Below are positions 1 to 8,215 of a DNA stretch of 64,000 nucleotides, piece after piece; position 1 is the stretch's first letter, and each line of letters opens with the position of its first letter. The position numbers and the translations under genes were made by a program. The stretch lies in assembly GCA_963754045.1 (NCBI GenBank), contig CAVWEN010000003.1, positions 124,001 through 188,000 of the forward strand, given 5' to 3'. The notes below the pieces were generated by a model. It did not search any database. It saw nothing but the letters and a program-made list of their open reading frames with translations, and was not told the DNA's origin. The stretch comes from JALZKA01 sp963754045. Its GTDB lineage: Bacteria > Actinomycetota > Thermoleophilia > Solirubrobacterales > 70-9.

Positions 1-165
1 CGCAGCGGCAGGCGGCTCTTCGAGCCCGGCCGCGTCACCCTCGACGATCGCGTCAGCTCGGCCTGGTCGGCAGTGGTCGAGCACGGCAGCGCGAGCTGTC
101 TCGTCTGCGGCGCCGATGTACCGGCCGGCCGAGGGTGCGGCAGCTGCGGTTCCGAGTTGAGCTAG
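1..165 (+). CDS. C-terminal fragment of a zinc-ribbon protein
   Basis: The window opens inside a reading frame that runs from base 1 to a TAG stop at 163-165, giving 54 residues of an unknown protein. The tail carries two closely spaced cysteine pairs (CLVC, then CGSC), the layout of a small zinc ribbon that binds one Zn ion. Such C-terminal ribbons are common in actinobacterial proteins and in DNA/RNA-associated proteins, but the catalytic or main domain lies outside the window. It is followed by rnpB on the same strand. The function cannot be assigned from this fragment. Confidence 0.6.
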   Translation, partial: RSGRRLFEPGRVTLDDRVSSAWSAVVEHGSASCLVCGADVPAGRGCGSCGSELS

Positions 166-234
166 CGGCACTGCACGTTGCACTATGCGGCCCGGTGTTC
201 CGCGGAACACCTGTCTGGGCGTATCCTGCGTGGC

Positions 235-565
<331 letters not shown>

Positions 566-568
566 GGG

Positions 569-592
569 AAAGCCCCGCTTCGGCGGGGCTTT
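569..592 (+). terminator. Intrinsic terminator of rnpB
   Basis: A perfect 10-bp stem (AAAGCCCCGC / GCGGGGCTTT) closed by a stable TTCG tetraloop and ending in a short T-rich tract lies immediately after the P1 helix of RNase P RNA. It is the clearest rho-independent terminator in the window. Confidence 0.9.
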
Positions 593-631
593 CCTGTCTG
601 AGGGCGAAGTTGTGGGGTACCTAAGGCGTCG

Positions 632-1699
632 ATGGCGCACACCGACGACCTGAGTCCGGGGCCAAACGCTGCGGATGCAGATCAGACCGTTGCCGATCTC
701 GACCAGACGCGCTCGGACACAGATCAGTCCCTGGCCGATCGCGATCAGATCCAATCGGATGTTGACCAGGAAGCCTCAGATCTAGACCAGGCAGCGTCGG
801 ACCGCGAGGCCAAAGCAGATTCCGTTGGCCCCGAGCACGTCCGCGACGCTTCCCGCAGCCAGCGCGTCATCGGCACGATCGCGCGCACCACCGCCACCCT
901 GGCCCGGGCGGAGATCGCCGCCGAGCGCCTCGTCGAAGCCACCGAGCGCGATCGTCTCGCCGAGATCCGCGATCTCACCGCGACCGCGCGCGACCTCGCC
1001 TCTGACGCGCTCGACCGGGCCGCAATCCTCGAGGCGAGGCGGCGCGACGAGGCGATCGACGATCGCGATCGAGGCCTCCACCGCGCCGCGAAGGACTATC
1101 AGCGCGTGCTCGGCGAGACCGCTTCGGTGGCCCGCAAACGGGCAGCGGACGATCGAGCGCGTGCCGCGGACGACCGATTGCGGGCAGCGAAAGACCGCGA
1201 GCAGGCGGCTCAGGACCGCGAGCGCGCCCAGGTTGCCCTCGAGCGGACCCATCTTGACGATCTGACCGGAGCGTTCCAACGTGGCATCGGGCTGGTCACG
1301 CTCGAGCACGAGATCGATCGAGCTCGTGCCGAAGGAGACCTGGTGCTCGGATTCGTCGACATCGACGGGCTCAAGTTGGTGAACGATCGGTCGGGCCACG
1401 TGGCTGGTGATGCCATCTTGACGGCGGTAGCGGGGGCCATGCGATCACGTCTGCGTTCGTTTGAGCCGATCGTTCGATACGGCGGCGACGAGTTTCTCTG
1501 TGGGCTGGCCGAGATCGACATTGCGCTCGCACGCGAGCGTTTCGACGGGATACGCGACGATCTCGACTCGGGCGAAAGTGGGGCCAAGTTCAGTGTCGGC
1601 CTCGCATTGCTCGAGCCGGGCGACGATCTGGGCGATCTCATCGCGAGGGCCGATCGAGAGCTGACCACGGGGCGCGAGCGACGTGCCGAGCCGATCTGA
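632..1699 (+). CDS. GGDEF diguanylate cyclase with N-terminal heptad repeats
   Basis: Predicted diguanylate cyclase that makes c-di-GMP from two GTP. Residues 15-58 consist of six to seven repeats of a seven-residue unit (DxDQxx[A/S]). A second block near residues 170-195 repeats AADDRxR-type heptads. Both should form long charged helices or a coiled coil that could serve as a dimerising sensor. The C-terminal GGDEF domain keeps the active-site GGDEF at 284-288. The product-inhibition site is altered, with RSFE where RxxD is usual, so feedback by c-di-GMP may be weak. No membrane segment is visible. The ATG start is preceded by a weak AAGG. It stands alone between rnpB and a riboswitch-controlled gene. 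Confidence 0.88.
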   Translation: MAHTDDLSPGPNAADADQTVADLDQTRSDTDQSLADRDQIQSDVDQEASDLDQAASDREAKADSVGPEHVRDASRSQRVIGTIARTTATLARAEIAAERLVEATERDRLAEIRDLTATARDLASDALDRAAILEARRRDEAIDDRDRGLHRAAKDYQRVLGETASVARKRAADDRARAADDRLRAAKDREQAAQDRERAQVALERTHLDDLTGAFQRGIGLVTLEHEIDRARAEGDLVLGFVDIDGLKLVNDRSGHVAGDAILTAVAGAMRSRLRSFEPIVRYGGDEFLCGLAEIDIALARERFDGIRDDLDSGESGAKFSVGLALLEPGDDLGDLIARADRELTTGRERRAEPI

Positions 1700-1786
1700 A
1701 CACGAACCCGCCTCGTGGCTGTGATGGCCGTGTTCTAAGCATTCGCTAACACAACGCACACTTCCGTCTGATCATCTGCTAGTCTG

Positions 1787-1923
1787 CCGCAACCGCTGAG
1801 TTCCCGCCACATACCGCGGGGATCGGGGGACCCACTGACCCAGTCGGTCCGGGGCTAATCGCAGGCATCAGCCGCGTAGCGCCACTTCATGGTGCGAGCC
1901 CGACAGCTAACCCCGAAAGCGTT
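1787..1923 (+). promoter_or_regulatory. c-di-AMP (ydaO-yuaA) riboswitch
   Basis: The leader of the Rpf-like gene carries hallmarks of the ydaO class: GGGGGACCCA at 1825-1834, a following GGGGCTAATC segment (1851-1860), and near the 3' end the diagnostic CCCGACAGCTAACCCCG (1899-1915). An outer helix can form between AACCGCT (1791-1797) and AGCGTT (1918-1923). In actinobacteria this riboswitch class commonly precedes rpf-type cell-wall lysozyme genes and turns them off when c-di-AMP is high. The boundaries are estimated from these blocks. Confidence 0.87.
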
Positions 1924-1924
1924 A

Positions 1925-2443
1925 ATGAAGATGAATGAATTTTCGGCGTCCGAACGGGCGCGTCTAGCTGAATATCGCAATCGTCCGAAGCGCAGGTCCG
2001 CGCTGTGGAGTCGTCCTGACCGCTTTGCGCTGCTGGCAGTCGCGATGGCCGTGCTGGCGATGATCGCCGGCGCCGCCTCGGCCGATGCCAGCAACGGCGG
2101 CGTCGGCACGGGCGCTGCTTCGAGCGACAAGGGATCGCGTAACTCCTCTTCGGGCAACCGCTACGACCGTTCCTGGAGGAAGGCCCCGCGGCGCCAGAAG
2201 CGCTGGGCCCGTGCAACCAGCGAGTGCGAGTCCGGCGGCAACCCCCGCGCCATCGGTGGCGGCGGCAGGTACCGGGGCGCCTTCCAGTTCATGCGCCAGA
2301 CCTGGCGTGCGGCTCCGAAGTCGCCCGGCGGCGATCCGATTCGCTACAACTGGCGCACCCAGGCAGTCGTAGCCCTTGCGCTCAAGCGCAAAGAGGGCAG
2401 CCGCCCCTGGCCGGTTTGCGGCAAGGCCTCCACCCGCCCTTAG
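1925..2443 (+). CDS. Rpf-like transglycosylase (resuscitation-promoting factor family)
   Basis: Secreted or membrane-anchored peptidoglycan-cleaving enzyme. After a basic N-terminus there is a hydrophobic stretch (about residues 31-52), a Ser/Gly-rich linker, then an Rpf-type lysozyme fold. This fold has SECESGGNP with the predicted catalytic Glu at about 102, GAFQFMRQTW, and the usual C-terminal WPVCG. An upstream in-frame ATG at 1889 lies inside the riboswitch, so the start is placed at ATG 1925 (ATG 1931 is equally possible). No clear ribosome binding site is visible, fitting control by the riboswitch. Likely role: wall turnover on growth resumption. Length is 172 residues. Confidence 0.88.
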   Translation: MKMNEFSASERARLAEYRNRPKRRSALWSRPDRFALLAVAMAVLAMIAGAASADASNGGVGTGAASSDKGSRNSSSGNRYDRSWRKAPRRQKRWARATSECESGGNPRAIGGGGRYRGAFQFMRQTWRAAPKSPGGDPIRYNWRTQAVVALALKRKEGSRPWPVCGKASTRP

Positions 2444-2448
2444 GCGGG
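2433..2448 (+). terminator. Possible terminator hairpin at the end of the Rpf-like gene
   Basis: A 6-bp GC stem (CCCGCC / GGCGGG) with CTTA loop spans the TAG stop codon. There is no T-tract, so this may be only a weak or factor-dependent terminator before the convergent gene. Confidence 0.3.
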
Positions 2449-2485
2449 CTCTCAGGTCGGGGCGGTCCCGGTCGGGGCTTGGACC

Positions 2486-3049
2486 CTAGGCCGCCTGCGG
2501 CAGTACCGACGGATCGGTCTGATCCAGCGGCAGCGCCGCGGCGTTTGCAACCAGGGTCTGGAACTCCTGGAGCGCGACATGGGAGACGGCCTCGAGGAGC
2601 TCCTCGTCGCTCCATCCCGCCTCTCGCGCCTCCTCGCCGAGATGGGCGGAAGGCCGGTCGCCGGGAGTGAGCAGTGCCTCGAGGAACACGAGCAACGCCG
2701 CGTGGCGAAAGTCAGCCGAGCGGAAGCTTCTGGCCCGCGAGACCTCGTCGAGACCCAGGCCGGCCGCCCGGGCGGTGCGCGCGTGCTGGGCGATCGAATA
2801 GGTATCACCGCGATGCTCGGCAACCGCCAACGCGATCCGCTCACGGGTCTGCAGAGCCAGCGCGCCGGCCCGAAGCTCGTGTCGCATTCGCGTGTAGGCA
2901 CGCAGCGCGGCGGGCGCTCCGGCGAGGACCCCGACGAACTTTGTGATGTCGGCGCCGCGGGCGATCGTCCCGAGAATTTTCGCGCTTCCCGGAGGGGCGG
3001 TCAGCTCGTCGTGGATGTGGAAACGGCTGTAGTCGGTCTTGACGGTCAT
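2486..3049 (-). CDS. Carboxymuconolactone decarboxylase/AhpD-like protein lacking catalytic cysteines
   Basis: A 187-residue all-helical protein of the CMD/AhpD-like superfamily. The central segment (TRERIALAVAEHRGDTYSIAQH) matches the family motif, but the redox CxxC is replaced by T and S (DTYSIAQH). Thiol-based peroxidase activity is therefore unlikely. Decarboxylase-type or purely structural members without cysteines are known in the family. It is divergent from glutamine synthetase, with a 139-bp intergenic region holding an inverted repeat that may regulate either gene. Function unknown. Confidence 0.75.
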   Translation of the reverse strand: MTVKTDYSRFHIHDELTAPPGSAKILGTIARGADITKFVGVLAGAPAALRAYTRMRHELRAGALALQTRERIALAVAEHRGDTYSIAQHARTARAAGLGLDEVSRARSFRSADFRHAALLVFLEALLTPGDRPSAHLGEEAREAGWSDEELLEAVSHVALQEFQTLVANAAALPLDQTDPSVLPQAA

Positions 3050-3129
3050 TGCGCTTTCACACCTCCAGAGGGCTCGGCTGTCCCGCCTTTACCCACTGAT
3101 TAGAACTCCATTACTTTACATTTAGCCTG

Positions 3130-3150
3130 TTACTTACGGCAAGTAAGTTA
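3130..3150. promoter_or_regulatory. Operator-like overlapping inverted repeats between CMD-like gene and glnA
   Basis: Two overlapping 17-bp inverted repeats occur here: TTACTT-N5-AAGTAA (3130-3146) and ACTTAC-N5-GTAAGT (3132-3148). The AT-rich, symmetric design stands out in GC-rich surroundings and resembles binding sites of TetR-type repressors. It lies in the divergent intergenic region about 40 bp before the glnA start. The regulator is not identifiable from the window. Confidence 0.5.
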
Positions 3151-3188
3151 TAGCGCAGCGTGGAGGTGCATGCGGCACGGTCGTAGCT

Positions 3189-4550
3189 ATGGTTTCCAGC
3201 TTGAACGAGCAAGCGCCCACCGCAGCCGACATCAAGCGCATCGCCGAAGAGCAGGACGTTCGCTTCGTGCGCCTGTGGTTCACGGACGTCCTCGGTCAGC
3301 TCAAGAGCTTCTCGATCAATTCGTCTGAACTCGACGACGCGTTCGAGGGAGGCATGGGGTTCGACGGCTCGTCGATCACCGGGTTCAACCCGATCGAGGA
3401 GTCGGACATGATCGCCATGCCGGATCCCTCGACGTTCGCCGTCCTGCCATGGCGCCCCGACGAGAAAGCGACCGCACGGATGTTCTGCGACATCCAGGTG
3501 CCCGGTGGCTTGCCGTACGAAGGGGACCCGCGTTGGATCATGCGGCGCGCCCTCGACCGGGCGACGGAGCTGGGCTTCGACACCTACAACGTAGGTCCCG
3601 AGCTCGAGTTTTTCTACTTCGCCGACGCCAAACCCGCCGACGGCGTGCCGCAGGTGCTCGACGAAGGCGGCTACTTCGACCTGACGACTCTCGACGCGGG
3701 CTCCGATGTGCGCCGCGAGACGATCCTCGCGCTCGAACAGCTCGGCATTCACGTCGAGTACGCGCATCACGAGGTCGGCCCCTCACAGCACGAGGTGGAC
3801 ATGCGCTACAAGGGCGCGCTCGAGATGGCCGACGACTGCATGACCTACCGGAGCGTTGTCAAGGAGTACGCGATGAAGAACGGCATGCACGCGACCTTCA
3901 TGCCAAAACCCCTGTTTGGCGAGAACGGATCGGGAATGCATGTGCACCAGTCGCTGGGCAAGGACGGCAAGAACGCCTTCTTCGACCCCGACGACCAGTT
4001 CTTCCTCTCCGATACCGCGAAGGCGTTCATCGCGGGCCAGCTTCGTCACGCGCGAGAGATCTCGCCCTTGTTTGCTCAGTGGGTCAATTCCTACAAGCGT
4101 CTCGTGCCCGGCTACGAGGCGCCCGTCTACCTCGCCTGGTCGCGACGCAACCGGTCCGCCCTGATCCGCGTACCGCTCTATCACCCGGGGAAGGAGGGGG
4201 CGACCCGCGCTGAGCTGCGATGTCCCGATCCCGCCTGCAACCCGTATCTGTGCTTTGCCGGGATGCTGCACGCCGGCCTCGAGGGGATCGAGCAGGGGTA
4301 CGAACTGCCCGAGCCGATGGAGCAGAACCTCTACCACCTGACCCCCGACGAGCGGACCCAGCGTGGGATCGAGCAGCTACCCGAGTCGCTGGGCGAGGCG
4401 ATCGAACTCGCTGCCGACTCCGAGCTGGTCCTTCGCGTTCTCGGTGAGCACACGTTCAACCGCTTCGTCGAGATCAAGCGCGAGGAATGGGAGGCCTACC
4501 GGGTGCAGGTCACCCCGTGGGAGATCCAGCGCTTCCTGCCGGTTCTCTAG
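3189..4550 (+). CDS. glnA: Type I glutamine synthetase (GlnA2-like)
   Basis: ATP-dependent ligation of ammonia to glutamate. The 453-residue length and the spacing of motifs fit the shorter GSI group typified by actinobacterial GlnA2. Visible landmarks include GMGFDGSSI near the N-terminus, the GPELEFF metal-binding strand, HHEVGPSQHE, the catalytic GENGSGMHVHQS loop and SRRNRSALIRVP. A Tyr is present in QNLYHLTPDER where E. coli GS is adenylylated, but the surrounding sequence differs, so control by adenylylation cannot be assumed. A GTGGAGG at 3159-3165 lies rather far from the ATG. It could also be a gamma-glutamylpolyamine synthetase paralogue. Confidence 0.9.
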   Translation: MVSSLNEQAPTAADIKRIAEEQDVRFVRLWFTDVLGQLKSFSINSSELDDAFEGGMGFDGSSITGFNPIEESDMIAMPDPSTFAVLPWRPDEKATARMFCDIQVPGGLPYEGDPRWIMRRALDRATELGFDTYNVGPELEFFYFADAKPADGVPQVLDEGGYFDLTTLDAGSDVRRETILALEQLGIHVEYAHHEVGPSQHEVDMRYKGALEMADDCMTYRSVVKEYAMKNGMHATFMPKPLFGENGSGMHVHQSLGKDGKNAFFDPDDQFFLSDTAKAFIAGQLRHAREISPLFAQWVNSYKRLVPGYEAPVYLAWSRRNRSALIRVPLYHPGKEGATRAELRCPDPACNPYLCFAGMLHAGLEGIEQGYELPEPMEQNLYHLTPDERTQRGIEQLPESLGEAIELAADSELVLRVLGEHTFNRFVEIKREEWEAYRVQVTPWEIQRFLPVL

Positions 4551-4560
4551 GCCGGGTGAC

Positions 4561-4785
4561 TCAAACTTGGGTGGTCTCCACGCGCCGCAGCGCCTCTGGA
4601 CGGCGCGCCGTCACAATCCCGCTCTTGTCGCTTCGAACCAGGTAACGCGGATCGTCTTTCGAGGCAGCCACCGTCTGCCTACCGACCTCGGTGCGCTCGG
4701 TCAGCCGCCGGCGCACCCTGCCGACGACACGGTGTCCGCGGAAGTTCCACTCGACCCGCTCGCCCCTCTTGAATCGCTCGGTCAT
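4561..4785 (-). CDS. DUF2945 (HVA1 TUDOR-like) small protein
   Basis: A 74-residue basic protein that matches the DUF2945/hypervirulence-associated TUDOR-like family. It opens with FKRGERVEWNFRG, has a middle SKDDPRYLVRSDKSG, and ends in a short beta-rich tail. Family members are small single-domain proteins found widely in soil bacteria; a molecular function has not been settled to my knowledge. It is convergent with glnA (11 bp apart) and is preceded upstream by a 20-bp tandem repeat that may contain its promoter region. Confidence 0.8.
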   Translation of the reverse strand: MTERFKRGERVEWNFRGHRVVGRVRRRLTERTEVGRQTVAASKDDPRYLVRSDKSGIVTARRPEALRRVETTQV

Positions 4786-4820
4786 CAGCTGCTCCCTCGA
4801 TCGGTGATGCCGAGGACAAC

Positions 4821-4880
4821 CCCGGCTCGGCTTAGGGCGCCCCGGCTCGGCTTAGGGCGCCCCGGCTCGGCTCAGGGCGC
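4821..4880. repeat. Three tandem copies of a 20-bp repeat
   Basis: The unit CCCGGCTCGGCTTAGGGCGC occurs three times without spacers, with one T-to-C change in the third copy. It fills most of the space between the DUF2945 gene (minus strand, starting 35 bp away) and the PhzF-family gene. Such a unit could arise by slippage; it may alter promoter spacing of the DUF2945 gene. Confidence 0.95.
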
Positions 4881-4939
4881 CGCGGTCAGAGCAAGGCTGC
4901 AAATATCGAACTCTTGAGCGGCTTAGTTCTGGTCGGAGG

Positions 4940-5620
4940 GTGAGCGCCGCGCCCACCCTCCATGTATTGCGAGTGTTTTGCGCGCCCGACGGATCTCATG
5001 GCAACCCACTCGGCGTCTATCTCGATGGCGCCACGGTGCCGGCGGGCCGCCGCCAAGCGATCGCTCGCGATCTCGGGTACTCCGAGACCGTGTTCGTCGA
5101 CGACGCGGTCCGGGGCAAGTGCCGGATCTTCACACCGGAGCTCGAGCTGCCGTTCGCCGGGCATCCGATGGTTGGCGTCGCCTGGCTGCTCGCGCGCGAG
5201 CGTGCGCCGGTCGCGACGCTGCGGCCACCTGCGGGTGAACTGCCCGTTCGCACCGATGGCGACGTGACATGGGTCGCGGCCAGGCCCGAATGGTCGCCGC
5301 CCTTCGAATACGTCGAGCATCCGAGCCCCGCCGCCGTTGACGCGCTCGACCCGGCAGCCGACGCAAGCGCAGGCTGGGCCTACCACTGGGCGTGGGACGA
5401 CCGTGAGACGGGCGAGGTGCGAGCGCGCTCGTTCGTGGCCAGGGCGGGGATCCCCGAGGACGAGGCGACCGGGTCGGCCGCCCTCGCGCTCTGCGGGCAG
5501 CTGGGCCGCCCGATCGAGGTGCGCCAGGGCGCGGGATCGCACATCGCCGCCCGTCCGCTCACCGGCGGGTTCGTGGAGATCGGCGGCACGGCCGTCCTCG
5601 ACGACCCCCCTAGCGCCTGA
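4940..5620 (+). CDS. PhzF-family isomerase
   Basis: A 226-residue protein of the PhzF/diaminopimelate-epimerase fold, probably catalysing an isomerisation or epimerisation on a small acid substrate. The family's catalytic Glu is in GYSETVFV, followed by TPELELPFAGHPMVG, and the second domain has DEATGSAA. It is somewhat shorter than PhzF (about 280), through a shortened middle. The GTG start has GGAGG directly adjacent, so the true start could be a little downstream. Its stop codon lies inside a dispersed hairpin element. The substrate is unknown; no phenazine genes are nearby. Confidence 0.8.
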   Translation: MSAAPTLHVLRVFCAPDGSHGNPLGVYLDGATVPAGRRQAIARDLGYSETVFVDDAVRGKCRIFTPELELPFAGHPMVGVAWLLARERAPVATLRPPAGELPVRTDGDVTWVAARPEWSPPFEYVEHPSPAAVDALDPAADASAGWAYHWAWDDRETGEVRARSFVARAGIPEDEATGSAALALCGQLGRPIEVRQGAGSHIAARPLTGGFVEIGGTAVLDDPPSA

Positions 5621-5662
5621 TGAAGGGTTGTGGTGGTTATGGCCACCACAAACCTTCAGCAG
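5617..5662 (+). repeat. Dispersed 46-nt hairpin element, copy 1
   Basis: Two 20-nt arms starting CTGATGAAGG and ending CCTTCAGCAG pair at 18 of 20 positions around the loop TTATGG. The element begins at the last bases of the PhzF-family gene and lies 17 bp beyond the 3' end of the opposing SnoaL-like gene. A second copy at 39321-39366 matches at 40 of 46 positions, including the loop (one change) and the 3' tail TTCAGCAG. There is no T-tract, so a simple intrinsic terminator is not the obvious explanation. Confidence 0.9.
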
Positions 5663-5678
5663 ACCGCTCGGGGCCGGG

Positions 5679-6209
5679 CTAGTGGCGCTCCCGGAAGCGC
5701 GCGAGTGCGCCCTTGGCCTGGGTGCGGGTGTTCACCAAGCCCAGCATCGCCTTTTCGCCGAGCGAGCCTTCGGGCGGCATCGCGCCCAGTTGCCTGGCGA
5801 TCTCGGTCGCGTTCGTATATGCGTGGTTCTCGGTGATCTTCCCGTCGACGATCGTCAGCAGGTCGAGGCCCTCCAGTCTGATCGAGGCGCCCGTGGGGGA
5901 GAGGCCCTGGAACCTTGCGGTTCCCGAGAAGGTCCCCGTGGCGACCCAGCGCACGGCCGCCTTGTCGCCGTAGGCGACCATGTCGACGACATTCATCTCG
6001 AAGTCCGGGAAGGCGGCAAAGATTTCGCCGAACCAGGCCTTGACGTCCCCCGGGGCCTTCAGCTCGGCCATCCCGTAGAGGTGGTCGATGCCGCCCGCCT
6101 TCCAGCAGGCCGCCATGCCCTCCGAATCGCGATCTCGGATCGCCTTGAAGTAGGCCTCGGAGACCACGCGGGCGCTAGCGCTCTTGGCTGGGCTCATCGC
6201 CGGAGACAA
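5679..6209 (-). CDS. SnoaL-like/NTF2-fold protein
   Basis: A 176-residue protein with the cone-shaped NTF2/SnoaL-like fold: YFKAIRDRDSEGMAACW at the start, then AWFGEIFAAFPDFEMNVVDM and ATGTFSGTARFQGLSPTGASIRLEGLDLLTIVDGKI. The segment 'G-L-P-TG' followed by a motif for dynamic helix and sheet is typical of polyketide-cyclase-like ester cyclases. It also has a C-terminal extension of about 40 residues. It starts just beside the DUF255 gene on the same strand (5-bp gap), suggesting co-transcription. The substrate cannot be inferred. Confidence 0.75.
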   Translation of the reverse strand: MSPAMSPAKSASARVVSEAYFKAIRDRDSEGMAACWKAGGIDHLYGMAELKAPGDVKAWFGEIFAAFPDFEMNVVDMVAYGDKAAVRWVATGTFSGTARFQGLSPTGASIRLEGLDLLTIVDGKITENHAYTNATEIARQLGAMPPEGSLGEKAMLGLVNTRTQAKGALARFRERH

Positions 6210-6214
6210 TATCC

Positions 6215-8215
6215 CTACCGCAGAGCGCCCGCCAGCGCGTCGGCGCTGCCCACGGGAGCGCGACAGGCGAAGCCCTCACAGACATAGGCGGCGCTCGCTC
6301 CGTCCAGCGCGGCGCGGTCGCGCATCAGCGGTGGTTCGGTCGTCCCCTCCGCGCCGCCCGCCAGCACGAGGTATGGACGGAACTCCGAGCGCACCAGCGC
6401 GGCCAGCTCGGCCAGCTCGGCGGGGTCACTCGTCGGCGCGACCAGGGCCACCTCGCGAACGGGAGCGAGATGGAAGTCGATTGCGCGAACGAGGTGGGCG
6501 ACGGCCTGGGGGTGGCGCCCGGCCACCCGCGCGAAGAGGCGGAAGACGCCCTCGGCCTGCTCGGCGTAGCCGCGCTCGCCGGTGATCGCCGCCAGGCGAA
6601 GCAGCCCGAAGGCGGCCGCGGAGTTGCCCGACGGGATCGGGTGGTCGTCGATGTCTTTGCGGCGTGCGATCAGGGCCTCGGCGTCGTGCGCGGTCGAGAA
6701 GAACCCGCCGTGCTCCGCGTCGGCGAAGCGCGCGATCATCGCGTCGGCTGTTGCGCGCGCCGCCAAGTACCAGCGCTGCTCGAAGGTCGCCTCGTAAAGG
6801 GTGAGGAGAGCCTCGAGCAGGTACGCGTGATCTTCGAGATACGCATCGAGTTTGCCCTCGCCGTCCTTCCAGGTGCGCAGCAGGCGTGCATCCTCGCTTC
6901 GCATCTCGCCTAGCACGAACTCGGCGGCCCCTCGGGCGGCCTCGACGAGGTCGTCGTGCCCGAGCACGGCCCCCACCTCGGCCAGTGCCGCGATCGCGAG
7001 CGCGTTCCACGAACAGAGTCGCTTGTCGTCGAGTTCGGGCCAAACGCGCTTCGCGCGAGCCTCGTACAGTGCCGCTCGCGCCCCCTCGATGCCCGCGGGC
7101 TCGTCGGCTTCGGGCCCGGCTGGCACATGCAGGATGTTGCGACCCTCGAAGTTGCCGGCATCCGTGGCGCCCCAGTGTGCGATCAGGGCGCCGGCCGACC
7201 CGCCGAGGTCGGCCTCGGCGAGTACGGCCTCGATCTCGGATGGTGTCCAGATGTAGAAGCGGCCCTCCTCCCCCTCGGAGTCCGCATCGAGCGCCGAGTA
7301 GAACCCGCCCTCCGGGCCGCGCATCTCCCGCACCATCCACTCGCAGGTGCGCTCGGCAACGCTGCGCCAACGCTCGTGGCCGTGAGCCTGCCAGCCGTGC
7401 AGGTAGGCCCGGGCGAGCAGGGCGTTGTCGTAGAGCATCTTCTCGAAGTGGGGGACCAGCCAGTGCGCGTCCACCGCGTAGCGCGCGAACCCTCCGCCGA
7501 TCTGGTCGTGGATGCCGCCGCACGCCATCGCGTCGAGCGTGGTCGCCGTGATTGCGCGCTCACCGCGGGTGATCAGCAGCTCCAGTGCGGATGCGGGAGG
7601 AAACTTCGGTGCCCCCCCAAACCCGCCGGTGACCGGGTCGGCGATCTCGCGCAAGTGCTCGACCGCGGCGCGCGGGATGCCGGGGTCCAGAGCGTCCTCG
7701 TTCGGCTCGATTCGGGCAGCCGCCCCCAAATGATCGCGGATCCGCGCGGCCGCCTCGCCGATCCGCTCACGCTGGGTGCGCCAGGATTCGACAACCGCCT
7801 CCATCACCATCCGGAAGCTGGGCATTCCCTGTCGTTCGGCTGGCGGGAAGTAGGTCCCACCGTAGAACGGCGCTGCGTCGGTGTCCAGGAACGCGGTCAG
7901 CGGCCAGCCGCCCTGACCGGTCATCGACTGCACCGCCTCCATGTAGACGGCGTCGACGTCGGGACGCTCCTCGCGGTCCACCTTGATGCAGACGAAATTC
8001 TCGTTCATGAATGCGGCCGTGGCCTCGTCCTCGAACGACTCTCGTTCCATCACGTGGCACCAATGGCAAGCCGAATAACCGACCGAAAGGAGGATGGGGC
8101 GGTCCTCGGCCTTGGCGCGATCAAGCGCCTCCGCCCCCCAAGGATGCCAGTCCACCGGGTTCTCGCGGTGTTGGAGTAGGTACGGACTGGTCTCGTGGGC
8201 GAGACGGTTGGGCAT
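6215..8215 (-). CDS. DUF255 thioredoxin-domain protein (YyaL/SSP411 family)
   Basis: A 666-residue protein. Residues 1-160 form a thioredoxin-like DUF255 domain with the signature SACHWCHVM and GGWPLTAFL. The remainder is an (alpha/alpha)6-barrel resembling N-acylglucosamine 2-epimerase-type enzymes (DQIGGGFARYAVDAHWLVPHFEKMLYDNA). This two-domain layout is the full length of the YyaL/SSP411 family, whose biochemical role is not settled. It is the first gene of a probable two-gene unit with the SnoaL-like gene and is divergent from the PAS-GGDEF-EAL gene. Confidence 0.9.
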   Translation of the reverse strand: MPNRLAHETSPYLLQHRENPVDWHPWGAEALDRAKAEDRPILLSVGYSACHWCHVMERESFEDEATAAFMNENFVCIKVDREERPDVDAVYMEAVQSMTGQGGWPLTAFLDTDAAPFYGGTYFPPAERQGMPSFRMVMEAVVESWRTQRERIGEAAARIRDHLGAAARIEPNEDALDPGIPRAAVEHLREIADPVTGGFGGAPKFPPASALELLITRGERAITATTLDAMACGGIHDQIGGGFARYAVDAHWLVPHFEKMLYDNALLARAYLHGWQAHGHERWRSVAERTCEWMVREMRGPEGGFYSALDADSEGEEGRFYIWTPSEIEAVLAEADLGGSAGALIAHWGATDAGNFEGRNILHVPAGPEADEPAGIEGARAALYEARAKRVWPELDDKRLCSWNALAIAALAEVGAVLGHDDLVEAARGAAEFVLGEMRSEDARLLRTWKDGEGKLDAYLEDHAYLLEALLTLYEATFEQRWYLAARATADAMIARFADAEHGGFFSTAHDAEALIARRKDIDDHPIPSGNSAAAFGLLRLAAITGERGYAEQAEGVFRLFARVAGRHPQAVAHLVRAIDFHLAPVREVALVAPTSDPAELAELAALVRSEFRPYLVLAGGAEGTTEPPLMRDRAALDGASAAYVCEGFACRAPVGSADALAGALR

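Noticed and set aside
3189..4550. Adenylylation control of glutamine synthetase by the Tyr in NLYHLTPDE
   Set aside because: A Tyr is present, but the surrounding residues differ from the adenylylated GlnA1 site, and the protein length fits the unmodified GlnA2-like group.
4821..4880. Possible CRISPR-like array
   Set aside because: The three units are directly adjacent with no spacers and no cas genes nearby.
5617..5662. CTGATGA at the start of the hairpin resembles the hammerhead ribozyme core
   Set aside because: No GAAA follows the stem, and copy 2 has CTAATGA, so the core is not conserved.
5337..6287. Plus-strand frame of 316 codons across the PhzF tail and SnoaL gene
   Set aside because: Arg/Pro-rich composition without motifs and overlap with two supported genes.
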